Program-made: the position numbers and the translations under genes
Assembly: GCA_016647705.1 (NCBI GenBank)
Contig: CM028335.1
Location: 5,348,579 to 5,412,578 of the forward strand
DNA from: Eucommia ulmoides
Lineage: Eukaryota > Streptophyta > Magnoliopsida > Garryales > Eucommiaceae
Length of the DNA: 64,000 nt
Direction of reading: 5' to 3'
Notes under the pieces: generated by a model
Seen by the model: only the letters and a program-made list of their open reading frames with translations
Database searches by the model: none
Told to the model about the DNA's origin: nothing
Shown here: positions 45,780-57,540 of the stretch, piece after piece
How positions within the stretch are numbered: the first letter of the stretch is position 1
How the letters are laid out: each line of letters starts with the position of its first letter

Positions 45780-45784
45780 ATAAT
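45780..45784. repeat. Left TSD ATAAT of the copia element
   Basis: ATAAT before TGTTGTTGCAG, repeated at 52304-52308 after the other LTR. Confidence 0.9.
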
Positions 45785-46801
45785 TGTTGTTGCAGAAAAT
45801 AAATAAAGTACGAGTTTACCAAAATTTCTTAGGATGAGTCGCGGACTAGGTCGCTCTCTTTAAGACGTTTCGCGGCTCTGCCCAAGAACGTGCAAGCAGT
45901 GTATCAGTCCCGTCGTCCCCAGGATAAAACAGCTCAGAATTCTTTTCTATTTAGGACGTTCTTTGCACTGTAAAAGTCCCGAAAACCAAACACCCCCACA
46001 CACTGTTCGCAAAACGAACAAACTCCTCGGAAACCAAAATCGAACTGAAGAAACAGTACCGGAACAGATCGGAACAATTCTGGAAGAACAAAACAGTGGA
46101 AACCGAAACTGTTTCAGAACATTTCGGAACAGAAACAGAAACAGATCAGAAGCAGAAACAGAAACAAATCAGAAGCAGTGCAGAAACAGTTCAGAAACAG
46201 GAGCAGAACACACTGTTTTCGTTTTTAAAAACTGAGGAAAAAACTTGTATTTATAGGAGAAAAAAATAAACCGTTTAAAAAAAAAAATTAAAACTGAAAT
46301 TAATGAAAACGTTTAATTAAAAAAAAAAACGTTAACAGTTTTTTTAAAACGTTTTTTTTTTTTTTAAATAAATGAAAACGTTTTTTTTTATTCTAACTAT
46401 TCAGACGTTTTTTTTTTTTTTTTTAAAAAATCAAAATGTTTTTTTTATTTTAATTTATTATTCAAACGGTTGTTGTTTTTTTTTTTTTAAATAAACTGTT
46501 TTAAAAAAATATTTTTCTAAAAAATAAATAAGTGCCACCTCATCACACGTGCGATTCGGCTTGGCCGGACGGACCGCGGCGGCGGCGCGCGCGCATGTGG
46601 TAAACCGGTAGGGATGTAACTCCTCTCCCCTCCACAAAATGTGGGTACCCCTTGGGGCACACCCCAAGTGTCTCACATACTCCTAGATATCCTCATTAAT
46701 TTTACCTCTCCCAACCAATGTGGGATAAAAGGGTTAGAGGAGATTGCACATTTGACACTTTCTATTTTAAAAATTTAAATTAAAATTCATTTGTTTCAAC
46801 A
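45785..46801 (-). repeat. 3' LTR of the copia element
   Basis: 1017 bp from TGTTGTTGCAG to TTTCAACA (plus strand). It contains GAAACAG-rich text (46050-46210), homopolymer T/A stretches (46260-46520) and a GC-rich GGCGGCGGCGCGCGCGC block near 46578. Confidence 0.9.
46248..46255 (-). promoter_or_regulatory. TATA box in the 3' LTR, directed at the ribonuclease gene
   Basis: The minus strand reads CTCCTATAAATACAAG. Transcription from it would run leftward out of the element through the 3' end of the ribonuclease gene. Confidence 0.6.
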
Positions 46802-47354
46802 ATCCCCCACTTGAATTTTTAAAAATAATTTTTTCATCGAGCAATATAATTCAATATAAGATTGTGCATAAGAAAAGGTGTCTATCGACTTGAACCTTTA
46901 CATAGTGAAGATGTTTTAGATTATACTAGAGTAACTCGTAGTTTTGAACTCTATCTCTAACAACATCACACACACAACCCTATCAGGGTGTAGTCCAAAA
47001 GCCCATGCTTTACGGCCATGCACGTGTATCCTAGTATAGTGAATGCTCTAGAGAATTTTAGCCAAAATTCCATAGGAAGCGGCCTCACTTCCACATTCTC
47101 ATAGGTGAATCTATCAAGAGTACTCTTGTAGCTAGGTACTCCACTCCAAATAGAGTATAAATCTCATTAAGAGTTAATAAAAACTCAACCTTTTATCGCT
47201 TCAAGATATCATGCTTCAAACAACACATTTATGAAATAGAACTCAAATTTATAGCATGATTTTTCTCATATCACTTCATGAGTTGTTATTACCCTTTGAA
47301 CCTATTTCTTGGGATCTCCAGTCTATAGGTTGGGTTTCCCTCACAAGTGACTTG
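46802..47354. other. Copia 3' untranslated region
   Basis: Non-coding spacer between the pol stop at 47355 and the 3' LTR, including the polypurine tract at its end. Confidence 0.8.
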
Positions 47355-48950
47355 TTAATCTATGGACTTGAGTCTCATTCCTTTCGAGGTTTTGTAAACC
47401 TTTTCTCGAGCTAATCCTTTCGTCAAAGGATCGGCTAAGTTATCATTAGACCGTACATGATCCACTCTTACAGCCCCTGTAGAGATATACTCCCTAATAG
47501 TGCTGTGTTTGCGACGTATTTGTCGTTTTTTTCCGTTATAATAACGGTTCTGAATCTTTGCAATAGTCGCGGTACTATCACAATGGATCAAGACAGCTGG
47601 AATCGGTCTATCCCATAAAGGGGTATCAGAAAGCAGGCTCCTTAACCACCCTGCTTCCTCGCTAGCCGAAGCTAGTGCAATCATCTCAGACTCCGTAGTA
47701 GATTGAACCAAAATAGTCTGTTTCTTAGATTTCCAAGAAACAGCTCCACCAGCTATACTAAATATATAACCGCTAGTTGCCTTGGAGTCATCTGAAAGGG
47801 TGTTCCAATTAGCATCGCTATATCCTTCCAGAACAGCGGGAAACTTCTGATAATATAATCCAAGGTTCATAGTTCTTTTTAGATATCTCATAATCCTATC
47901 AATAGCATGCCAATGCTCAATACTAGGTCTACTTGTAAACCTGCATAGTAATCCCACAGCATACGCTATGTCAAGCCTAGTGCAGTCAGTGGCATATCGG
48001 AGACTGCCTATGATGCTTGCATACTCAGTTTGTCTAACACCGTCACCGGTGTTCTTGAACAACTTCACACTAGGGTTATAAGAAGTACATGCTGGTTTAC
48101 AATCAAAATAATTGTATTTCTTTAGAATCTTCTCTATATAATGAGATTGGTCCAAAGAAATTCCATGTTTAGACCCAGTTATTTTAATACCAAGGATTAC
48201 ACTTGCTTCACCAAGATCTTTCATATCAAAATTAGCACATAGCATGGATTTTACATTATTCACAACATGAATATTGGAACCAAAAATTAGCAAGTCATCC
48301 ACATAAATACATATAATAGTGCAAACATCATTTTCATATTTATAGTAAATGCATTTGTCACTTTCATTTACTTTAAAACCATGTGAAATGACTAGATTAT
48401 CAAATTTCTCATGCCATTGCTTAGGTGCTTGTTTCAAACCATAAAGAGATTTATTTAATTTGCATACTTTGTTTTCTTGACCAGGAATAACAAATCCTTC
48501 GGGTTGGTCCATATAAATCTCTTCTTCTAATTCACCATTTAAAAAAGCAGTTTTAACATCCATTTGGTGCACAATAAGATCATGAATTGTAGCAAGAGAT
48601 AAAAGTACACGAATAGATGTAATTCTAGAGACAGGTAAGAAAGTATCAAAAAAATCTACATTCTCTCTTTGTCTAAACCCTTTGGCTACAAGGCGAGCCT
48701 TATATTTATCAATGGTTCCATCGGGATTCAATTTCTTCTTAAGAATCCATTTACATCCTATTGTTTTACAACCAGGAGGTAAATCTACCAAATACCAAGT
48801 TCTATTTGACTCGAGAGAGTCTAACTCGTCATCTATAGCCTCTTGCCATAAATTGGCATCTATAGAGGATAATGCCTCTTGGAGGGTAAGTGGATCCTCC
48901 TCTAAGGTATATGCATAGAAATCCGAATCAAAGTCTTTAGCTATACGAGG
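47355..48950 (-). pseudogene. Copia pol 3' part: RT and RNase H
   Basis: Continuous frame from just after an in-frame TGA to 47355. RT motifs present: [41 protein letters not shown] and the catalytic YVDD. Then the connection region (YNPSVKLF), and RNase H with [25 protein letters not shown] and HCDSTATI. It is the part of the polyprotein that copies RNA into DNA and removes the RNA strand. The RT and RNase H cores look intact; the break lies upstream. Confidence 0.92.
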
Positions 48951-50504
48951 TCATTTACTCCTTCTAGGTTCAATATCTAATTCCTTATTAGATTCATTAA
49001 TCCTAATGATAGGTTCATTACTAGAAGTCGAGCCCCCACTATTCTTCAATTTGAAAGGAAATTTATATTCATAAAAATAAGCATCATTTGATTCAATGAT
49101 AACTCTATCTTTCAAATCATAAAATTTATAAGCTTTGCTATTTATCGTATAACCAATAAAAACACATTCATAAGCTCTACTGACAAGTTTTCTTCTTTTG
49201 GGGTCAGGAATTCGAACATATGCCAAACAACCCCAAGTTTTAAAATAAGACAAATTTGGTTTCTTATTTTTGAAAACTTCATAAGGTGAAATTTTACTTT
49301 TCGATTTGGAAACTCTATTAAGTACATAGCAAACCGTTAATAAAATTTCACCCCACCAGTGAGAAGCTGCACCGGAGTTAAGTAAAATAGCAACTACTGA
49401 TTCAGCAAAAGTTCTATTTTTCCTTTTAGCCTTACCATTCATTTCAGGAGAATACGGTGCAGTTTTTTCATGAATAATCCCATGAGAATTATAGAAATCA
49501 ATAAAAATATCAGAATCATATTTTGTTCCTCTATCACTACGTAATCTCTTAATTTTTTTATTGCATTGATTTTCAATCTCAGTTACAAAATTCTTAAACA
49601 TATCAAAAGCTTTACTTTTATTTTTCATGAGATAAACATAAGTAAAATCAGAACTATCAACTATGAATGTAATAAAATAACGTTTATCATTCCTAGTCAA
49701 GACTCCATCAAATTCACAAATATCAGAATGTATCAAGTCAAGAGATTCAGATTCTTTAATTACTGATTTATGAGGGGTTTTAGTAATTTTAGCTTGACTA
49801 CAAAATTCACATTTTTCAAAATCATTCAAAGACAATTTAGGAATTAGTTCTAAGTTGCTTAAGTTTTTAATAATGCGTTTGTTAACATGACAAAATCTAG
49901 CATGCCAAATATTAAAAGAACACAACATGTAAGCAGAAGAAGAAATTTTATTAATTTCAACATTCAGTTTGAACATTCCATCAGTTGCATATCCTTTCCC
50001 AACAAAAATATTATTTTTGGTTAAGGTGTACAAATCAGCTCTAATAGTTTGAGTGAACCCCGCCTTGTTTAGAAGATAGCCCGAAACCAAATTCTTTCTC
50101 ATCTCTGGAGTATGCAGAACATCTTTAAGGATGACTGTCTTTCCAGAGGTAAACTTTAATTCCACTTCACCAGAACCGGCAACAATAGTGGAGTGGGAAT
50201 CACCCAGCAACACTTTCTTGTCTTCACTTTCAGAATAAGACTTGAACATGGAACGATCATAGCAGACATGGCGTGAAGCACCAGTGTCTACCCACCACCC
50301 TTCGGATCCACCAACTATATTAATTTCAGAAATCATAGCTATAAGTTGGTCCTCGGTAAGATTCGCCTGTGGAACAGGACGACGTCTTTGCCGGCAGTTC
50401 CGAGCCAAATGACCCGCCTTCCCACAGTTATAACAAGTAAATTGTTCAGAATTATTTCTTGAAGGGAGTTTGTTTCTATTCTGATTTTGATGCACATTTC
50501 TGTT
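48951..50504 (-). pseudogene. Copia pol 5' part: zinc knuckle, protease, integrase
   Basis: The frame carries a nucleocapsid knuckle CYNCGKAGHLARNC (C-x2-C-x4-H-x4-C), an aspartic protease site WVDTGAS, the pre-integrase zinc region (HARFCHVNKR ... CEFCSQAK) and the integrase core with DICEF, SDRGTKY and a conserved acidic residue further on. It ends at a TGA (48951-48953) that interrupts the link to RT in a position where the reading frame simply continues. No ATG opens this segment; it is part of one gag-pol frame split by stops. Confidence 0.9.
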
Positions 50505-50612
50505 TTAGTTATTGTGGTTGCGATTCTGATTTTGATTTTTCATATTTTTCCCTTTAGGTTTCAGAATAGCGTAAGATGATTTTTTGTGAGCGTTGTTAGA
50601 AACAACAAGCAC

Positions 50613-51236
50613 TTAATCTTTCTGATCTTTTTTTCGGGCCTCTTCCTCAATCCGAAGACGAGTGATCAAACTTTCTAAAGGAAACTCTTTAGTTTTATGC
50701 CTTAGAGTATTCTTAAAATCTTTCCAAGAGGGGGGTAATTTGTCAATTAAAACAGCAACTTGAAATTGTTCATCAAGGGACATACCTTCAGCAATTATTT
50801 CGTGAGCGATTTTTTGAAGTTCATGAGATTGAACCTCCACTGATTTGTCGTCGGTCATTTGGTATTTCAGATACCGACAAACAGCATATTTTTTACTTCC
50901 AGTCTCCTCAGTGTCGTATTTTTTCGAAAGAGCATCCCAACCTTCCTTTGCAATTTTGTTAGAGCAGTAATAATCATACAGATCATCAGACATACCATTA
51001 AGAATAAAATTTTTACAACGGAAATCATTTTCCTCCCAAGACTTAACTTCTTGAATCTGAGCGTCTGTAGGAACTTGAGGTAATTGAGGTTTTTCGGTTG
51101 TACAAACATATGCTACTTTTTCGATAGTAAGAAAAAATAACATTTTTAGTCTCCATCTTTTAAAATGAAACCCTTTGAAACGAAAAGGTTTGTTGAGATC
51201 AACAGTTACTTGTTTAAAATTGTGATCAGCAGACAT
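50613..51236 (-). pseudogene. Copia gag (UBN2-type)
   Basis: 207 residues from ATG at 51234-51236 to TAA at 50613-50615. It opens MSADHNFKQV and shows the FKGFHFKRWRLKMLFFL block and the GWDALSKKYDTEE block typical of copia gag. A second TAA lies at 50505-50507 before the zinc knuckle, so two stops separate gag from its own nucleocapsid part. The stops lie in the same frame as pol, consistent with decay of one fused frame. Confidence 0.9.
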
Positions 51237-51263
51237 CTTAGCAGATATTGAACGTCTTAAAAT

Positions 51264-52303
51264 TATTGTTGCAGAAAATAAATAAAGTACGAGTTTACCA
51301 AAATTTCTTGGGATGAGTCGCGGACTAGGTCGCTCTCTTTAAGACGTTTCGCGGCTTTGCCCAAGAACGTGTAAGCAGTGTATCAGCCCCGTAGTTCCCA
51401 GGATAAAACAGCTCAGAATTCTTCTCTGTCTAGGACGTTCTTTGCACTGTAGAAGTCCCGAAAATCAAACACCCCCACACACTGTTCGCAAAACGAACAA
51501 ACTGCTCGGAAACTAAAATCGAACTGAAGAAACAGTACCGGAACAGATCGGAACAATTCCGGAAGAACAAAACAGTGGAAACCGAAACTGTTTCAGAACA
51601 GTTTGGAACAGAAACAAAAACAGATCAAAAGCAGAAACAGAAACAGATCAAAAGCAGTGCAGAAACAGTTCAGAAACAGGAGCAGAACACACTGTTTTCG
51701 TTTTTAAAAACTGAGAAAAAAACTTGTATTTATAGGAGAAAAAAATAAACCGTTTAAAAAAAAATTAAAACCGAAATTAATGAAAACGTTTAATTAAAAA
51801 AAAAAAACGTTAACAGTTTTTTTAAAACGTTTTTTTTAAAATAAATGAAAACGTTTTTTTTTTTTTTTTTTTATTCTAACTGTTCAGACGTTTTTTTTTT
51901 TTTTTAAAAAATCAAAACGTTTTTTTTATTTTAATTTATTATTCAAACAGTTGTTTTTTTTTTTGTTTTTTTTTTTAAATAAACTGTTTTAAAAAAATAT
52001 TTTTCTAAAAAACAAATAAGTGCCACCTCATCACATGCGCGACTCGACTTGACTCAACTCGACTCGGCTGGATAGACGGCGGCGGCGGCGGCGCGCGCGC
52101 GGTAAACCGGTAGGGATGTAACTCCTCTCCCCTCCACAAAATGTGGGTACCCCTTGGGGCACACCCTAAGTGTTTCACATACCCCTAGATATCCTCATTA
52201 ATTTCACCTCTCCCAACCAATGTGGGATAAAAGGGCTAGAGGAGATTGCACATTTGGCACTTTCTATTCTAAAAATTTAAATTAAAATTCATTTGTTTCA
52301 ACA
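51264..52303 (-). repeat. 5' LTR of the copia element
   Basis: 1040 bp, the partner of 45785-46801, with its own TATA box on the minus strand at 51727-51734. It differs by scattered substitutions and by homopolymer lengths near 51830-51975. Right TSD ATAAT is at 52304-52308. Confidence 0.9.
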
Positions 52304-52308
52304 ATAAT

Positions 52309-54030
52309 TATATATATGCGCTAGTGTGTACTAAATTAGAACTTAATCAATGGTGGGTTCTTAACTTGTTTGATTCTGGATTCTAAAGAAAATATAATAT
52401 ATGTTTTGTTCTCTGTTCTTATGTGCATGTGTTTATAACATATCCAAATTTGTTATAGTTTGCATTCTCTGCGGCAAAAAAATGGTTGAAAGAAAAATGG
52501 TTGAAAGAACGAAATTTCGCTGGCGACCACCGACGTCACTCTGTTTGTGATTCCCCTCTCTCTCCACAAGTTGATATCCAAGCTGTGCCACCGCCACCGA
52601 CACGTGGCATTTCAATCTAATTTTTTTTTTGCTAAGTTTATTTTCATGAATTTAAAAAAAATATCCAAGTTAAAATGGAAAGTCCCAAGGTTCAAGAATC
52701 AATTTTAGCTCTGAAATTGCAATTGAAGTTGCAAGTTAAAATAATAAATTAAAATTACTGGATTTGAAATTAATGTTTTAAAAGTCCAATGAAGTTGAAG
52801 TATATCAAATTAAGGATTTTGGATTATAATTGGGCTCTTTTGAATGTCGATTGAAAATTCGTTACAATTGAAAAAGTTTTAGGACTAAATTTAAAAATTA
52901 ATTTTGGCATTGAGGTTCAAAATTAACCTTTCAAAAAGTTTACTTAATATCAGACCAAGTTCAACGGAAGTTCTAAAATTCCCTTTAGATTCCGAGTAGA
53001 CTAATTGGAACAATTCTTCAACTTGGAAAGTATAATTGGAATTTCTAATAATAAAAAGGGCCAATTGAGGCTTCAATAAATTAAAGTCTTCAAGAATAAA
53101 ATCAATTTTAGAAACAATCGAATCGATCTCTAATTGAGATTCAAAAAATCAATGAAAATTCTAGCGCTAAAATTGAATTTTTTTTAAAAAATTGACTTTT
53201 GATTTAGTTTGATCAAATTGGACAAAAAAATCGAAGGGTCTCACTCTCAAATGGGTAAAGATATTTTCTAAAACAAATATTTTATTTACTAATTAAAAAA
53301 AATATAATTTTTTCCCTCATATTTGTTTGGTTTATTTCCCTTATTTTTAAAGTCTTTTAAAAATGTAGTAGTATCTTACTTTATTATATAATTTGTTATA
53401 AAAAAAGGACAAATTATCTTTTAGACCCTCAAACTATTGACACATGTTTATACAATCTAATAATTTTTTTTTTTTTTGTTTCAGTTTAAATTCTCTAAAT
53501 ATAAAACGCTGCAAAGAAAATATTTTTTTTCAACCCTTGTCCATTGATGGATAGAGCGAGAAGAGAGAGAAACAGAGAAACGGGGGAGAGAAAGCTGCAG
53601 AAAGATAGGGAGAGAGAAAACACACAAGTCATAATTTCCATTGATGGATTCGAGAAAGAAGAGAGTGTAGAGAGAGATGTATTTAAAAAAAAAAAAACGA
53701 AAAAAAAAAACATTAAAAAGATTATTATACCTCTAAAAAATAGCACGTGCAATCCACATGATGATATTTCTGTTAGTTTAGATGGAAAAATTAACAGAAG
53801 GACCAATTAAAACCAGTTACATACTTAGAGGGTTTAAACTAAAATGAAAAAAATTTATTGGACTACATAGAAACGTATCAATAGTTAGAGAGTCTAAAAG
53901 ATAATTTGGCCTAAAAAAATAATGTTAATTATATTTTGTATTCTTATAATTAGGTCTAATTGAAATTTGCACTCCTGTGGTATTTTTGTCACGACTAACC
54001 TCCCTTGTGCTTTATACTTAAGTGCGACAG
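52309..54030. other. Former ribonuclease 3' flank and intergenic DNA
   Basis: 52309-52430 is probably the original 3' UTR or flank of the ribonuclease gene, displaced 6.5 kb by the copia insertion. 52620-53220 is AT-rich. 53510-53690 is purine-rich on the plus strand. No gene recognised. Confidence 0.45.
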
Positions 54031-54289
54031 TTAAAAATGAGCTCTTTATACTTTTAGAGCTAAAAAATATCGATTTTACCTGACTAGAGCTCATTTATAC
54101 CTGGATCCCAAATTAGAGTTAAAGACGGATTCAACACACACACACACACACACACACATGTTAAAAGGGTCGTATAATGGTCGGTTTTAAAAACTTGCCT
54201 GGTAGCCCCTGCCACCGGAAGATGGGGGTTGCTCCCCCTACCAATCCCTCCAAATTTGTATTTTTTTTTATCTATGATTTAATCAAATT

Positions 54290-54610
54290 TATTTTATTTA
54301 GAAAATACTACCCATCATTGAACTTTTCTAGTATCGATAATTAATTATTTTTATCAAACCATTCGTAGTGAATAGTTCATCTTCGTAATTGGACAATTTT
54401 TGATCAATCGTGTATTTGGGATCAATAAAGAACTTTGACATCTGCTCATTTGCATCTGGCGCATTGCTCTTCCGAATCTTATAAAGTTGTCTTACATGAA
54501 TCTGTTTTTCCATTTGTTTTATTTCTCGTTTCAATAAGCGACAAATTTTGTCGATGTTAACTAGTTCGTTTTTTTAATATTTTGAAAGACTATAATTTCG
54601 GAATCTTGAG
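54290..54610 (-). pseudogene. Unidentified coding remnant inside the inverted-repeat element
   Basis: A frame rich in charged residues (KREIKQMEKQIHVRQLYKIR, then NEQMSKFFIDPKY and LSNYEDELF) that looks protein-like, with no stop from about 54600 to the TAG at 54328 region. I do not recognise the family. Confidence 0.35.
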
Positions 54611-54796
54611 ATAATATAGGTGAGACATTACCTCATAAAGGTTCCTTTTTTCCATTAGCGATGACCATTATAAATTCTTTACCTTTTTACTATCCTTACC
54701 CCATTTGATGTAGTTGTAACTCTCGTGGTAATGACGATTGACCCAACGGAGCAGTTTGTTTTAAAGGGTCACTATGTACTAAGAAAGTTCATTTTC

Positions 54797-54965
54797 TCAT
54801 GATGGGATTCAACCATGCGCCAGAGAGATTAAGTTGTCGTTGAACACCAGTGTAATGTATGATAACATCCCACAAACCACGCAATGAATTGGGGTAACAC
54901 AACTTATCTTGAGCGTCACACCATACTATTGGGGGTCCTGGTTCGTCTTCGCTCCAATGTAAGAC
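54797..54965 (-). pseudogene. Second unidentified coding remnant in the same element
   Basis: An open stretch containing WSEDEPGPPIVWCDAQDKLC and LRGLWDVIIHYTG. Composition is protein-like. It could belong to a transposase or a captured gene; I cannot name it. Confidence 0.35.
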
Positions 54966-55305
54966 CTTTGATTGACATATTTGGATTCCATACTATATAC
55001 TTATCTCATCTTGATACTTAGCATGACGTCTTGTCCCTGAACTTTTACCAATGCAATGGATCTTCATTTGTTCCTTGCCTTTGCCTTACCTTTATATTGT
55101 TTTCTGACCTGTTTGCCATTTGAACTGATTTTTTTAGTAATGACAACGGAAAGAAGAGAAATGATTGCGGTGTAAGTGACAATTTTGCAAGTATACATGT
55201 AGATATAGGCAAAGTTTGGCGCCATCCACATTTCCCCCCAGCCACTTTCCTGCCAACAAAATTCCCGCCAAAAAAAATTACCTCCAAATTTTTTTACTTC
55301 TCTCC

Positions 55306-55309
<4 letters not shown>

Positions 55310-55356
<47 letters not shown>
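55310..55356. repeat. Poly-T tract
   Basis: A run of over 40 T bases. The open frames crossing it are artefacts. Confidence 0.9.
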
Positions 55357-55439
55357 CTGCCAAACTTTTTTCTACCATTTTGTTCCCCATTTTCCACCAA
55401 TTGGTTGCTGACAAGGCCTGGTTCCAAATAGTTCATTTC

Positions 55440-56330
55440 GGAACTGGCCCTATCAGGGCTGGATTCAGACTACAATTCAATATTCATTTTTTTTCTTTAT
55501 TTATTATATAAACAATGTTTTGATAGTGTGATACTTAAATAATAAAATAAAATAATACAACCTATTATTTAACATATTAGGTTAAATGATATATTTAATT
55601 AGGTTAGTAATTTAACATATATTTTCCAAATAAAACTTATAATATTAGAAGAACTTGTGAAAAAAAATAAAAAATTAGTAGAAGTTGTTATAAGTTAAAT
55701 GATATATTTCACTAAGATTAGTAATTTAACATATATATTTACTAATAGAACTTGTTAAATTAGAAGAACTTGTTATACCTTATTAGGCCAAATGATAACT
55801 TGTTAGGCTAAATGATATATTATACTAAAGTTGGTAATTTAACATAAAAAAAATATTTTTGTCTAAATCTAAAAATATATATTAACATAAAAACATAATT
55901 ATACTAACAATATATAATCACATAAAATTATAATTAAATAAAATCTAACCTAAAAACATATATTAACATTTGAAAAAATTAACTAAAATAATGTATTATT
56001 ACTAACCTTTATCAAATGGTAGATTAAGGTTACACTCCAAAATCTTCAATCGACCAAAAAAGAGGAAGTATAAGGAAGAAGAATGGGATGAAGAGTAATG
56101 AACATAATGAAGAAAAGAAAGAAGGAATTTATAGAAAAAAATTATCCAATTTGAATTTTGAAAATGGGTATTACTCATCAAATATCCAATTTATTTGATG
56201 GGTAATACCTATATTCATGTTTATTACACATTTTTTTTTTTTGTCTTTATAAAACAATGACAATTTTGTACTTTTTTTTTTTTTTTTTAATATCTTGATC
56301 GAGTGAGGGTGGGGTAGGATGGGGCTGAGG
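55440..56330. other. AT-rich interior of the inverted-repeat element
   Basis: Three weak direct repeats around 55560, 55690 and 55800 ('gttaaatgatatatt..acta', 'gtaatttaacatat'). No gene. Confidence 0.45.
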
Positions 56331-56580
56331 GTAGAGTGTGTGTGTGGGGGAAGGGGGGCTCGGTGGTAAGGGTTGCTAGCGTGGCAGCCCCATTTTTGAA
56401 AATCAACCGTTGTACGATCGGTTTAAAAAAAAATGGATTTCTTAAATCCAACCGTGGGAGGGCCGGTTAATTGTAATTTAGGATAAAGTTCAAATAAGCT
56501 CTAATCAGGTAAAATCGACATGTTTGAGCCCTAAAAGTGTAATGAACTCATTAAAAATTTAACAAAATTACAAATAATTA

Positions 56581-57399
56581 TGTCAAATTAGGGTATTTTT
56601 GGGCATCACTAAGTCAGCACCTGGGCCCCCGGCCACATGTCCACCCTTACCGTGACATGGACACATTCAGGAATCCAAAGTGACACGTAGGAGCATACGT
56701 TGATCAAGACTCTTTTCCTGAATCTCCTTTGCACCCAGGGAGGAACAACGTGCCCTACAGGGATGTTGCCACCCAGAACTCCGTACCGTGCCCCTAGACG
56801 GCCAACTTTGGGGACTTAACCATTTGTCTCGACTGACTCAATATTTTAGTTTGTTTCTCTTTCAAGACTTCATGGATCTCCGCTCTCCTCTATTAACTCA
56901 CCTCCACATGCCTAAAAGAGGCTTGAGAGCTTCTCTAAATGGGCCCAAAAGCCCAAACCTAGTGATTATCTCCTAGATGCCTTGAATTATCAGATAAACA
57001 CATGATTTTGCTTAATTAATTGTGTTTAAGCCCAATTAGGTAAAGTTGATAATCTCCGACGCCTATATATACCAGGGGCTATGTAAGCCTGAGGTACGCC
57101 TAAAATGCTAACACTCAGTGTTCATTTACATACTTGACATATTTCTGTACCTTTTCTCTCCAACCTCTTATTCTCACGCCGTAGGGGCTTCGTCGGAACA
57201 ACTCCGGCCTATGCCTTGTGGGTACAGCTCCTTGAGGAGTAAGACTCATGAATTTAGTAGGTCAGCCCCCAGGTTGACGATTTCAGCTCACTTGAGAAAT
57301 TTTTAACTCAATCTCTGACTTAGTAACTCTAACTCCAGCAGTGGGACTAGTTCCTCATTGGACTACACTCGAGGTGTGTATCAATTTTATATACCAACA
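56581..57399 (+). mobile_element. Ty3/gypsy LTR (Tat/Retand-like), left end approximate
   Basis: Ends ATACCAACA at 57399, followed by ATTTTGCGTTATCTGTGGGA, a decayed form of the TTTGGCGCCGTCTGTGGGA primer-site text that I recall after plant Tat-type LTRs. A TATA box (TATATATA) lies near 57064-57071 and a leader-like stretch follows. The left border at TGTCAAATTAGG is a guess. Confidence 0.55.
57064..57071 (+). promoter_or_regulatory. TATA box of the gypsy LTR
   Basis: GCCTATATATACCAGGGG, about 330 bp before the LTR end, in plus orientation. Confidence 0.5.
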
Positions 57400-57540
57400 A
57401 TTTTGCGTTATCTGTGGGAATCATGCGAAAATCCTTTCTTTGATTATTTCTCTCTGCTCAGCTGAGCTTTGGGTGATCACAAGGTCTAGCTAGACACTCT
57501 CGCTGTGAGAAACCATTTTTCTCCAGAAAAACCCATAGAA

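Larger units (their letters stand above)
45785..52303 (-). mobile_element. Ty1/copia LTR retrotransposon, nearly complete, minus strand
   Basis: 6519 bp with LTRs at 45785-46801 (3') and 51264-52303 (5'), roughly 95% alike by eye, and a perfect ATAAT duplication. The polypurine tract AAGTGGGGGAT (46812-46802, minus) abuts the 3' LTR. Gag starts only about 30 bp after the 5' LTR. Domain order gag, zinc knuckle, protease, integrase, RT, RNase H is copia-type. Three in-frame stops break the otherwise continuous gag-pol frame, and the outer base pair of the 5' LTR's inner edge has changed (TG to TA), so it is inactive on its own but recent. Confidence 0.93.
54031..56560. mobile_element. Element bounded by long inverted repeats (Mutator-like candidate)
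   Basis: The arms 54031-54240 and, reversed, 56335-56560 share ordered blocks: TTAAAAATGAGCTC / GAACTCATTAAAAA, CGATTTTACCTGACTAGAGC / its near complement, and the GTCGGTTTTAAAAAC...TGCCACC block with CAACCGTTGTACGATCGG. The left arm holds a CA microsatellite (54135-54160). About 2.1 kb lies between the arms, with two minus-strand coding remnants. The long arms suit a Mutator-like or foldback element. The exact ends and target duplication were not found. Confidence 0.6.
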
